Shown here: positions 23,783 to 32,495 of the stretch, piece after piece | How the letters are laid out: each line of letters starts with the position of its first letter | How positions within the stretch are numbered: the stretch's first letter is position 1 | Assembly (NCBI RefSeq): GCF_017676365.1 | Contig: NZ_JADKMA010000035.1 | Location: forward strand, 1-44,061 | Length of the DNA stretch: 44,061 nucleotides | Origin: Streptomyces oryzae | Lineage (GTDB): Bacteria > Actinomycetota > Actinomycetes > Streptomycetales > Streptomycetaceae | Reading direction: 5' to 3' | Made by a program: the position numbers and the translations under genes | The notes under the pieces: generated by a model | Told to the model about the DNA's origin: nothing | What the model saw: the letters and a program-made list of their open reading frames with translations, nothing else | Database searches by the model: none

Positions 23783-23984
23783 TCGCCTCGTCCTTCGGCA
23801 AGTAGGCGAAAAGAGAGGCCGGCACTCGGACGACAGTTTCGCCGCTGGGGATTTTCATCTGCGTCAGATCGGCCGGGTCGTTGATCACATAGCCCTGGAC
23901 GATGAAGTCGCCGCTTTCCTCGTCCCGGTACAACCGCGGTGAACCCCCTTGACCGGTGGAGCCACCGACGAACGTAATCCTCAT
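23769..23984 (-). CDS. Small conserved protein coupled to DUF6879
   Basis: This 71-residue protein reads MRITFVGGSTGQGGSPRLYR, then DFIVQGYVINDPADLTQMKIPSGETVVRVPASLFAYLP. It is predicted to be a small all-beta protein with a conserved Gly-rich start. Similar small proteins next to DUF6879 are familiar to me from other Streptomyces loci, though I cannot confirm this here. The ATG at 23984 follows GGGGAAG; a start 11 codons earlier is possible. It is the first gene of the three-gene operon. Confidence 0.72.
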   Translation of the reverse strand: MRITFVGGSTGQGGSPRLYRDEESGDFIVQGYVINDPADLTQMKIPSGETVVRVPASLFAYLPKDEANGVS

Positions 23985-24189
23985 ATTCTTCCCCCTGTCT
24001 CCCTGTCTCCCCGGCATCTCCCGGGCACTCTACTGATCAGACGCCCCTACCGGTGCTCAACTCTGCATCTAGCAAGTGATAGCGGTAAGAACAAGCCATT
24101 CGAAGTTTCCCCCTGACGGATTACTCGGTTCGGTGTATCGGTTCAGGGGTAGTCCGGCTGAGGGCGGCCGGCGAGGAGGGGACGGGGAC
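23985..24189. other. Divergent promoter region, AT-rich
   Basis: These 205 nt separate the DUF6879 operon from the NB-ARC gene. GC is about 50% in 24061-24120. A CCCCTGTCT/CCCTGTCTCC direct repeat lies at 23992-24011 and a TGATCA palindrome further in. No gene is evident. Confidence 0.45.
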
Positions 24190-26640
24190 GTGACGGAGAG
24201 ACAGGGCGAGCATGGGCGGGTGCCGGCGGCCGGGCCGCACGCCGGCACCCACAACGACCTCTCGGGCTCCGCGAGCAGCGTCGTCCAAGCCGGCCAGGTC
24301 AGCGGCGACCTGCACGTTCACGCGGCGGCGCTCGCTCCCGCGCCCCGCCCCGCGCAGTTGCCGGGGGACGTACGGGGCTTCGTCAACAGGGCTGCCGAGT
24401 TGCGGGCGCTGGACGGTCTGCTGGACGACCCTCCGGGCGCTCATCAGGATTCGGAGGCGTTACGCATCGCCGTTGTCGTCGGTACGGCCGGTGTGGGCAA
24501 GACGACGCTCGCCGTCCGCTGGGCGCACCGTGCGAAGGGGCACTTCCCCGACGGCCAGTTGTACGTCAACCTGCACGGATACGATCCTGGACCACCGATG
24601 ACCGTCACGGATGTTCTCGGCCGGTTTCTGCGCGCGCTGGATGTGCCGGTGGGGCGTATCCCGGCCGGTGAGGAATCGCGCGCAGAACTGTTCCGGTCGG
24701 TGATGGCCGACCGGCGCGTGCTCGTCGTGCTGGACAACGCCGCTACCGCCGGGGTGATCCGTCCGCTGCTGCCGGGTTCTCCGGGCTGCCTGGTCGTCAC
24801 GACGAGTCGTACACGAATGTCGGGTTTGGTGGCACGGGAAGGTGCATATCGTGTGAGTGTGGAGACGCTGTCGGAAGCCGAATCCGTCCGGTTGTTGCGC
24901 AGCATCATCGCCGGGTACCGCGCCGAGGACGACGACGCGGAACTCGCCGAACTGGCACGCCTTTGCGCGCGGTTGCCGCTCGCTCTGCGGATTGTGGCCG
25001 AACGAGCCGCGGCCCGCCCGAGAATGCCGCTACGCGACCTGATCACGGACCTGCGCGACGAGTCCGGGCTGTGGGACGCACTGTCGGCGACCGGCGAGGA
25101 GGCGGGCGAGGAGGGGGCCGGCGAAGCGGACGCAGTGCGTACGGTGTTCGCCTGGTCCTATCGCGCCCTCACCCCGCAAGCTGCTCGGATGTTCCGGCTA
25201 CTGGGCCTGCATCCCGGTCCCGACTTCCGGGTGGAGGCCGCCGCGGCTCTCTCGGGATCCACCCCTTCCCATGCCCGGCGTCACCTCGACAACCTCGCCA
25301 GTGTGCACCTGTTGGAAGAGTGCGGGCATGACCGCTACCAATTCCACGACCTGCTGCGCGCTTACGCCATTGACCAGGCGCAGCGTGAGGAATCGGCCGA
25401 CGACCGGCGCGCTGCGCTGGAGCGGGTCCTCGGTTGGTACCTGCACTCCGCCGCTGCCGCCGCTCGAGCGGGCTCGGGTGCGTACACCATGCAGCTCACG
25501 CTCGAAGCGGTGGACGACCGCGTTCGCCCGACGGCCTTCGACGACGGGAAAGCGGCGATCGCCTGGTACGAAACCGAGCGCGACAACCTCGCCACGGCGG
25601 TCCGCATCGCGAGCTCTGCCGGGATGGACCGGATCGCCTGGCAGATTCCCGCTGTTCTGACGATGGTCATCGCAGACCGGGAGCCGGCCGACGCTTGGCT
25701 GCCCGCCCAGCGAGTAGCTCTCGAGTCCGCCCGTAGGGCGGGTGACCGGTACGGGGAAGCCATCACTCTCGACAATCTGGGCATCGCCTACCGGCATCTC
25801 TTCCGGCTGTCCGAGGCCGAAGAGTGCTTCGACGCCGCCCTGAGCATCTTCCGGGAACTCGGCAGCACCTTCGGACACGCGCGGGCCGCCAACGGCATGG
25901 GGGTGGCGTATATGCTCGCCCACCGCGTCGATGACGCCGCAGCCTGCTTCGAGCGGGCGCTGGAGCAGGCGCGTGGACTCGATGATCCCGTCTACGTCGG
26001 GGCCTTCAGCCGCAACCTCGGATGGGCGCTTCTGGAACAGGACGACCTCGACCAGGCGGAGTCGTGGCTGAGCCGGTCAGCCTCCCTTCTGGCTGACGCG
26101 GACGAGCCGCTGGAGCGGGCTGAAGCGCTCACGCTTCTGTCGGCCGTTCATCGGCGAGCCGGCCGTTCTTCGCAGGCGAACCAGCTGGCCGAGCAGGCAT
26201 TGGCCATCGCAGGTGAGGCCGATGGAACCCTTTTCGAGGCCCTCGCTCTCCTGGAACTGGGACGTGTCTGCCTGGCCCAGGAGAACGGCGCCGACGCTCT
26301 TGGGCATCTGCAACAGGCCGCTGTACTGTTCCAACGAGTCGGCCGTACCGATCTGCAGGCCGCCGCGTGGGACACAACCGGCGAGGCATATCTCCTGCTC
26401 GGGCGCGCCGAGGACGCCATCGCGTTCCACCGGCGCGCGTGCTCGACGTTCCGTGCCAGGAACGACAGTTGGTCGTTGGCGCTTTCCCTCGCCCGCCTCG
26501 CCGAAGCGCTGACCAGCCAGGGAGCGTCTCCAGAGGCACAGCGACATCGAAGCGAGGCCGTTGAATTGCTTGCCGCCTTCCCCGACGGCGTGGCGGAAGC
26601 GAAACGCGCTGAGGTGCAGGCGGCCCAAGCGGAGACGTGA
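24190..26640 (+). CDS. NB-ARC/TPR signalling ATPase (AfsR-like without a SARP domain)
   Basis: This is an 816-residue STAND ATPase. A short N-terminal motif (NDLSGSASSVVQAGQVSGDLHVHA, 22-45) precedes an NB-ARC domain with Walker A GTAGVGKTT (98-106), Walker B RVLVVLDN (176-183), sensor VVTTSRTR, RLPLAL (261-266) and FHDL (385-388, the MHD equivalent). Residues from about 540 to 800 are tetratricopeptide repeats (GDRYGEAITLDNLGIAYRHLF and similar). It lacks the SARP DNA-binding domain of AfsR. Leu91 is encoded by TTA (24460-24462), so translation should depend on the bldA tRNA. GTG 24190 follows GAGGAGG. It diverges from the DUF6879 operon. Confidence 0.88.
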   Translation: MTERQGEHGRVPAAGPHAGTHNDLSGSASSVVQAGQVSGDLHVHAAALAPAPRPAQLPGDVRGFVNRAAELRALDGLLDDPPGAHQDSEALRIAVVVGTAGVGKTTLAVRWAHRAKGHFPDGQLYVNLHGYDPGPPMTVTDVLGRFLRALDVPVGRIPAGEESRAELFRSVMADRRVLVVLDNAATAGVIRPLLPGSPGCLVVTTSRTRMSGLVAREGAYRVSVETLSEAESVRLLRSIIAGYRAEDDDAELAELARLCARLPLALRIVAERAAARPRMPLRDLITDLRDESGLWDALSATGEEAGEEGAGEADAVRTVFAWSYRALTPQAARMFRLLGLHPGPDFRVEAAAALSGSTPSHARRHLDNLASVHLLEECGHDRYQFHDLLRAYAIDQAQREESADDRRAALERVLGWYLHSAAAAARAGSGAYTMQLTLEAVDDRVRPTAFDDGKAAIAWYETERDNLATAVRIASSAGMDRIAWQIPAVLTMVIADREPADAWLPAQRVALESARRAGDRYGEAITLDNLGIAYRHLFRLSEAEECFDAALSIFRELGSTFGHARAANGMGVAYMLAHRVDDAAACFERALEQARGLDDPVYVGAFSRNLGWALLEQDDLDQAESWLSRSASLLADADEPLERAEALTLLSAVHRRAGRSSQANQLAEQALAIAGEADGTLFEALALLELGRVCLAQENGADALGHLQQAAVLFQRVGRTDLQAAAWDTTGEAYLLLGRAEDAIAFHRRACSTFRARNDSWSLALSLARLAEALTSQGASPEAQRHRSEAVELLAAFPDGVAEAKRAEVQAAQAET

Positions 26641-26680
26641 ATCGACGTGCGGGTTCGGCGCGGGTTTCCCGCGGGCTCAC

Positions 26681-27091
26681 CTACGCGGACTCCATCAGTC
26701 CCTTGAGCCGGGACAGGTCGGCGGTGACCTTGGCGGCGTCGCGTTGGAAGTCCGCGTCGCTCATTCCCGGCCGGCGGCGAAGGGTGAACACCACCTCGCT
26801 CTGGGGGCCGTCGGCGATCACGCGGACCGGGTTGTAGATGGTTTCTCCGGAGGGCAGCGTGACGTCGTGGTCGAGCACGCCCAGCTCGTTGACGGGTGCG
26901 AAGGTCACCAGGACCCGGCCCATGGGGGAGGACTCCGCCACCCATTGACCGTCCACCTTCTCGATGGAGCCACCCAGACCGTGGGCCCACGCGGGGAGGT
27001 TGGCCGGGTCCGAGGCGTAGGCGTAGACATCCTCGACGGGGCGGTCGATGTGGACGCTGAGGTGGCGGGATTCCTTGTCGGTGCCGTTCAT
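26681..27091 (-). CDS. SRPBCC family protein
   Basis: This 136-residue protein has the START/Bet v 1-like fold: LSVHIDRPVEDVYAYASDPANLPAWAHGLGGSI opens the domain, and the C-terminal helix is FQRDAAKVTADLSRLKGLMES. It should bind a hydrophobic ligand or act as a stress-type helper; the ligand is unknown. The ATG at 27091 has no Shine-Dalgarno sequence and sits at the end of an inverted repeat. It converges on the NB-ARC gene with a 40-nt gap. Confidence 0.83.
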   Translation of the reverse strand: MNGTDKESRHLSVHIDRPVEDVYAYASDPANLPAWAHGLGGSIEKVDGQWVAESSPMGRVLVTFAPVNELGVLDHDVTLPSGETIYNPVRVIADGPQSEVVFTLRRRPGMSDADFQRDAAKVTADLSRLKGLMESA

Positions 27092-27124
27092 GACGGTGAC
27101 GGTAATGGGTCACCGTCGCCGTCA
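27091..27124 (-). promoter_or_regulatory. Inverted repeat ending at the SRPBCC start codon
   Basis: TGACGGTGACGGT (27091-27103) pairs with ACCGTCGCCGTCA (27112-27124) with one mismatch and an 8-nt loop. In the mRNA this would fold right up to the AUG; as DNA it could be an operator. The remaining 27125-27328 holds no visible gene. Confidence 0.45.
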
Positions 27125-27328
27125 TCTTGAACGAAACGGACGCAGAGAGGTTGCCTGTCAGGGAGTGGGGTGCCTTGGAGCCGCGGACGGGGCTAAGCCG
27201 AATTTCCGCGTCGGCTTGAGACCTTCCCCGAAGCTTCAACCGGCTCGCCGAACTCGAATCGAACTCGAAGTTCTCGGACTGCGGCAAGAGTCCCGCCATC
27301 CCCGGGCGGCCCCGGTCCCCTTCCAGGA

Positions 27329-27353
27329 GCGTCACCCCCTGAGGGGGTGACGC
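27329..27353. terminator. Strong terminator hairpin downstream of the TetR gene
   Basis: GCGTCACCCCC-TGA-GGGGGTGACGC is a perfect 11-bp stem with a 3-nt loop, 9 nt beyond the TetR stop. TTT follows on the plus strand. Confidence 0.8.
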
Positions 27354-27361
27354 TTTGGAGG

Positions 27362-28165
27362 CTACTGCCGGGGCGGGGCCGACCTGCGCTGGTCCAGCAG
27401 GAGTTGGAAGCCGTCCAGGAGGGCGCGGACGGCGAAGCGGGTGCTGTCGGCGAGGTCGGTGGCGAAGGCGTCGTCGGGGAGGGCGGCCAGGCGGGTGAAG
27501 CCGCCCTCTTCCATGCCACGCACGATGTAGGGCTCTTGGGTGTGCCAGAACTCCTCGTCGCTGACGCCGGACTGCTGCGCCGCCTGTTGGTACAGGACGT
27601 GGGAGCGGGCTGCGCCCATGACGAGGTTGTCGACGGCGACCAGGATGTTCATCTTCTCCTGGCCGCTGAGCGGGAGGCCGTCCAGTGCCGTCAGGGCGAA
27701 GTCCAGGTCGGCCATGGAGTTGGGGCCCAGGACCGGGCGGGCCTGGTTGACCTGGATGAGCCAGGTGTGGGTGGTGTAGAGCTCCCAGGAGCTCTCGGCG
27801 ATCAGCTCCAGAGTGGTGCGCCAGTCCTTGCCGCGGGACTGTTCCAGCTCGCCCGGTGAGCCGAGGACGTGGTCGCACATGAGGGCGACGAGCTCGTCCT
27901 TGCCGGGGACGTAGCGGTACAGGGACATGGTGCCGACGCCCAGTTCGCCCGCGACGCGGCGCATGGACAGGGCGGTCAGGCCCTCGCGGTCGGCGAGTTC
28001 GACGGCGGTGGCCACGATCTGCGCGAGGGTCAGGCCGGGCTTGGGCCCGCGCGCGGGACGGTCCTGCCCTGCGCGGCCCCACAGCAGGTCGAGGCTGCGG
28101 ACGAGCCGGGTGAGTCCTTCGCCGGCGGCGGTGTGCTCTGTGTCGGCGCTGTGCTCTGTCGTCAT
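27362..28165 (-). CDS. TetR family regulator of a DrrAB-like exporter
   Basis: This 267-residue protein has an N-terminal helix-turn-helix (LTLAQIVATAVELADREGLTALSMRRVAGELGVGTMSLYRYVPGKDELVALM), of the subgroup with the large TetR_C ligand domain. GVGTMSLYRYV is the recognition helix. I chose ATG at 28165, with TACGAT 9 nt upstream. An ATG at 28225 would add 20 residues but lies inside the operator palindrome. It diverges from the ABC transporter genes and very probably represses them. Confidence 0.87.
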   Translation of the reverse strand: MTTEHSADTEHTAAGEGLTRLVRSLDLLWGRAGQDRPARGPKPGLTLAQIVATAVELADREGLTALSMRRVAGELGVGTMSLYRYVPGKDELVALMCDHVLGSPGELEQSRGKDWRTTLELIAESSWELYTTHTWLIQVNQARPVLGPNSMADLDFALTALDGLPLSGQEKMNILVAVDNLVMGAARSHVLYQQAAQQSGVSDEEFWHTQEPYIVRGMEEGGFTRLAALPDDAFATDLADSTRFAVRALLDGFQLLLDQRRSAPPRQ

Positions 28166-28190
28166 GGTGCGGCCATCGTAGGAAATTCCC

Positions 28191-28218
28191 TTGCGCAGAT
28201 CTGCGTAGGCTGTACGCT
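28191..28218 (+). promoter_or_regulatory. Promoter of the DrrAB-like operon
   Basis: TTGCGC (28191-28196) and TACGCT (28213-28218) form a -35/-10 pair with a 16-nt spacer. Transcription would start near 28225, at the edge of the palindrome at 28224-28246. Confidence 0.55.
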
Positions 28219-28223
28219 TTTTC

Positions 28224-28246
28224 ATCTGGGTACAGCGTACCCAGAT
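28224..28246. promoter_or_regulatory. TetR-type operator palindrome
   Basis: ATCTGGGTAC-AGC-GTACCCAGAT has perfect 10-bp arms with a 3-nt centre. It lies between the divergent TetR and ABC genes, covering the likely transcription start of the ABC operon. Confidence 0.75.
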
Positions 28247-28261
28247 TCGAGAAGGGGAGAG

Positions 28262-29281
28262 ATGACCGCACCACCACGACCACGACCACGATCAACGGAA
28301 CAGCACCCCGTCGTCGCCGAAGGGCTCCGCAAGACCTACGGCGACAAGCACGCGCTGGACGGCCTCGATCTGACCGTCCCCCGCGGCACCGTCTTCGGGC
28401 TGCTCGGCCCGAACGGCGCGGGCAAGACCACCGCCGTACGCGCCCTGTCCACCCTCATCCGGCTCGACGGGGGCCGCGCCACCGTCGGCGGACACGACGT
28501 GGGCCGCGACCCCCGCGCGGTGCGCCGGAGGATCGGTCTCACCGGGCAGCACGCCGCGGTGGACCAGATCCTCACCGCCCGGCAGAACCTGGAGATGTTC
28601 GGCCGCCTCTTCCACCTCGGTGCCGACCGCGCCCGCCGCAGGGCGGCCGAGCTGCTCGACCAGTTCGGGCTCGCCGAGGCGGCCGACAAGCAGCCGCAGG
28701 GCTTCAGCGGCGGTATGCGGCGCCGGCTCGACCTGGCCTCCAGCATGATCCTGGCGCCCGAGGTGCTCTTCCTCGACGAGCCCACGACCGGACTCGACCC
28801 GCGCGGCCGGAGCGAGGTGTGGGACGCCGTGCGCGGACTGACCGAGCAGGGCACCACCGTCGTACTGACGACCCACTATCTGGACGAGGCCGACAAGCTC
28901 TCCGACCGGATCGCCGTCATCGACCGGGGCCGCAACGTCACCGAGGACACCCCGGCCGGGCTCAAGCGGGCGATCGGCGGTGACCGGATCGAGGTCGTCG
29001 CCGCCGAGCCCCGCGAGGTGCCCGCCGTCCGGGCGGCCGTGGCGCGGGTCGCGGCCCAGGGGGCCGAGCCGGAGACCGACGCCGCCGAGCTGCGCGTCCA
29101 CGCGCCGGTCGCCGACGGGGTGGCCGCGCTCACCGCGGTGGCGCGCCGGCTCCAGGACGAGGGAGTGGCCGTCGCCGACATCGGCCTGCGCCGCCCCACC
29201 CTGGACGAGGTCTTCCTGGCCCTGACCGGCAACCGCGCCGAGCAGCGGGAGAGCACGGAGCACCTGGAGGTCACCGTATGA
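28262..29281 (+). CDS. ABC transporter ATP-binding protein (DrrA-like)
   Basis: This 339-residue ATPase has Walker [10 protein letters not shown] (49-57), signature FSGGMRRRL (148-156), Walker B VLFLDEP (168-174) and the H-loop His205 in TTHYLDEA. The C-terminal [23 protein letters not shown] is the drug-resistance subfamily tail. It drives export of a drug or lipid with the adjacent permease. The ATG follows GGGGAG and the stop overlaps the permease start (ATGA). Confidence 0.92.
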   Translation: MTAPPRPRPRSTEQHPVVAEGLRKTYGDKHALDGLDLTVPRGTVFGLLGPNGAGKTTAVRALSTLIRLDGGRATVGGHDVGRDPRAVRRRIGLTGQHAAVDQILTARQNLEMFGRLFHLGADRARRRAAELLDQFGLAEAADKQPQGFSGGMRRRLDLASSMILAPEVLFLDEPTTGLDPRGRSEVWDAVRGLTEQGTTVVLTTHYLDEADKLSDRIAVIDRGRNVTEDTPAGLKRAIGGDRIEVVAAEPREVPAVRAAVARVAAQGAEPETDAAELRVHAPVADGVAALTAVARRLQDEGVAVADIGLRRPTLDEVFLALTGNRAEQRESTEHLEVTV

Positions 29282-30108
29282 GCGCCGTCGCACAGACCGC
29301 GGAGCGGGAGGGTGTGGGACGGCGGCTGTACTGGGCCGCCGCCGACTGCTGGACGATCGTCCGCCGCGACCTGACCCACCTGGTGAAACAGCCCTCCCTG
29401 ATCGCCTGGCAGCTCGGCTTCCCGATCGTGTCCGTGCTGCTGTTCGTCTACGTCTTCGGCAGCGCCATGGACGTCGGCGAGGGGGTGGACTACAAGGACT
29501 ACGCGATGCCCGGCATGTTCGCCATGACGATGGCGTTCGGCTTCATGAACACGGCCATGGCCGTCGTCGTGGACAAGGAGCGCGGCGTCACCGACCGCTT
29601 CCGCTCGATGCCGATGGCGCCGTCCGCTGTGGTCACCGGGCGCGGCGTCTCCGACGTGCTGCACGCGGCGCTCGATCTGGCCGTACTGGCGGTCATCGCG
29701 CTGGTCGTCGGCTGGCGTTCGGACGGCGGCCCGCTCGCCACGCTGTGGGCGTTCGCGCTGCTGCTCCTGCTGCGGTTCGCGCTGATATGGGTCGGCGTGC
29801 TGCTCGGCCTGCTCGCCAGGAACCAGGAGTCGGCGGGGAACCTGTTCGCCGTCGCCTTCCCGTTCGGCATGGTCTCCAGCGTCTTCACCCCGCCGTCCGA
29901 GATGCCCGACTGGCTCGGCGCCATCGCCATGTGGAACCCCGTCTCGGCCACCGCGAACGCGGTGCGCGAGCTGTACGGCAACCCGCTGCCGAGCGGGGGC
30001 AGCTGGATCGAGGAGCACTCGGCGCTGATGGCGGTGGTGTGGCCGCTGGCGCTCACGGCCGTCTTCCTGCCGCTGGCCGTAGGCCGGTTCCAGCGCCTCG
30101 GCAGGTGA
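29278..30108 (+). CDS. ABC-2 type permease (DrrB-like)
   Basis: This 276-residue permease has six transmembrane segments and begins with a cytoplasmic [29 protein letters not shown] segment. [46 protein letters not shown] is the typical ABC-2 stretch. It forms a dimeric channel with the ATPase subunit. It starts inside the ATPase stop codon, so translation is coupled. The exported compound is unknown, possibly an antibiotic. Confidence 0.92.
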   Translation: MSAVAQTAEREGVGRRLYWAAADCWTIVRRDLTHLVKQPSLIAWQLGFPIVSVLLFVYVFGSAMDVGEGVDYKDYAMPGMFAMTMAFGFMNTAMAVVVDKERGVTDRFRSMPMAPSAVVTGRGVSDVLHAALDLAVLAVIALVVGWRSDGGPLATLWAFALLLLLRFALIWVGVLLGLLARNQESAGNLFAVAFPFGMVSSVFTPPSEMPDWLGAIAMWNPVSATANAVRELYGNPLPSGGSWIEEHSALMAVVWPLALTAVFLPLAVGRFQRLGR

Positions 30109-30120
30109 CGGCCGCAGCGG

Positions 30121-30513
30121 CTACTCGCCGACCAGCCGCAGTTCGTAGTGGACCGGCCGGGCGAGCATGAGCCGGTAGCCGAGCGGTACGAGGATGCCCT
30201 GCGTCAGCGGGTGTCTGCGGGCCAGTTGCGCGGCGGCGTGCCGCGCCTCGCTGTCCCGCAGCTCCCGCACCCGCGCCTTCATCGGCGCCCCTGCGGGGGT
30301 GCCGGTGAGGGTGGCAGCGGCGAGCTCCACCTCCGGGTAGCGCTCGATGTGCTCCCGCTGCCTGGCGCGCGCGTGGATGCGTACGTATGCGCGGTCGCCC
30401 TCGACGGCGATCCGCGTGGGGTGGCCGACGGGGGTGCCCTCCCGCTCGTACGTCGTCAGCCGTACGTGTCGCTCCCGTGCGAAGAGCTGAAAGCCAGTGG
30501 TGGGGGTGCTCAT
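30121..30513 (-). CDS. PPOX-class F420-dependent oxidoreductase
   Basis: This 130-residue protein has the split-barrel flavin/F420 fold: RHVRLTTYEREGTPVGHPTRIAVEGDRAYVRIHARARQREHIERYPEVELAAATL is the standard pattern. C-terminal LVPLGYRLMLARPVHYELRLV is also typical. It probably uses F420 or FMN on an unknown substrate. It converges on the ABC permease with a 12-nt gap. Confidence 0.83.
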   Translation of the reverse strand: MSTPTTGFQLFARERHVRLTTYEREGTPVGHPTRIAVEGDRAYVRIHARARQREHIERYPEVELAAATLTGTPAGAPMKARVRELRDSEARHAAAQLARRHPLTQGILVPLGYRLMLARPVHYELRLVGE

Positions 30514-30566
30514 GGGGATGCCCGTACCCGGCGGGCCGGGAACGGATGCTACCCCGCATGGGGCGT

Positions 30567-30625
30567 TGCCCCGTCAGGGGCGCGGGGAACTGCGCGCGCA
30601 ACCACAGCGCACCCGCAGCCTGCAA
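30567..30625 (+). repeat. Dispersed double-hairpin repeat, family 1, copy c
   Basis: GCCCC-GTCA-GGGGC, GGGGAACTGCGCG and CAACCACAGCGCACCCGCAG follow copy b almost base for base. It lies downstream of serC, but in this copy runs opposite to transcription. Confidence 0.75.
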
Positions 30626-30665
30626 CGGTGGAACAGGGGCACCCCCTCCCCAGCCTGCGCGAAGC

Positions 30666-31793
<1,128 letters not shown>

Positions 31794-31886
31794 CTAGTGC
31801 CGCCGTCCAGATCGCCTCGTCAGCGTTCCAGCGCCTGAGACGGAAGATGGACCCCCAAAGCCGGCCGCGGCTCATAAGCTGGGCGT

Positions 31887-32273
31887 ATGACAGCAGGTCA
31901 CAGACCCAGTGCCCGGCGGCCCGGCCCCGACGACGTACGGCGCCTCGCCCTTGCTCTCCCCGAGACCAAGGAGGTGGAGGCGTGGTCCATGCCGACCTTC
32001 CGGGTGGCGGGGAAGATGTTCCTCACCATGCCGGACGACGAGTCCTCGTTCGCGGTGCGCTGCCCGCGCCTGGAGCGGGGCGAGCTGATCGCCGCCGAGC
32101 CGGAGAAGTTCTGGGTGCCGCCGCACGAGGCCGGCTCCAACTGGGTGCGGGCGCGGCTGGTGGCGCTGGAGGACATGACGGAGCTGCGGGACATCGTCGT
32201 CGACTCCTGGCAGCAGGCCGCGCCGCCCCGGCTGCTGGAGACGTTCACGGCGCCCGATCCGTACGCGGGGTGA
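31887..32273 (+). CDS. MmcQ/YjbR family protein
   Basis: This 128-residue protein has the CyaY-like fold of MmcQ/YjbR: DDVRRLALALPETKEVEAWSMPTFRVAGKMFLTM is the family's opening and FWVPPHEAGSNWVRARL its middle. DNA binding is proposed for the family but unproven. TAAGCT ends 6 nt before the ATG. It diverges from serC over about 100 nt. Confidence 0.87.
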   Translation: MTAGHRPSARRPGPDDVRRLALALPETKEVEAWSMPTFRVAGKMFLTMPDDESSFAVRCPRLERGELIAAEPEKFWVPPHEAGSNWVRARLVALEDMTELRDIVVDSWQQAAPPRLLETFTAPDPYAG

Positions 32274-32495
32274 GCCGTACGCGGAAGTGAGCGCGAACCC
32301 TCCGCAGGCGGCCATCAATGGCCAAGCTGGACAGCTTCGCGACCCGTCTTGTTCCGGATCGGCGGGCTGACAAAAATCGGCTGATCCCCAGGTCAGACGC
32401 TTTTCGACGGCCGAGCGGCAGCGTGACGCGGACCACAGACACGAAAGATCCCGCAGGGGCAGCGCCCGGCCCCGGTCAGCGTGCACTCTGTGCGC

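Noticed and set aside
28166..28225. N-terminal extension of the TetR protein from ATG 28225
   Set aside because: It would start inside the operator palindrome and add residues before the normal domain start; TACGAT upstream of 28165 supports the shorter form.
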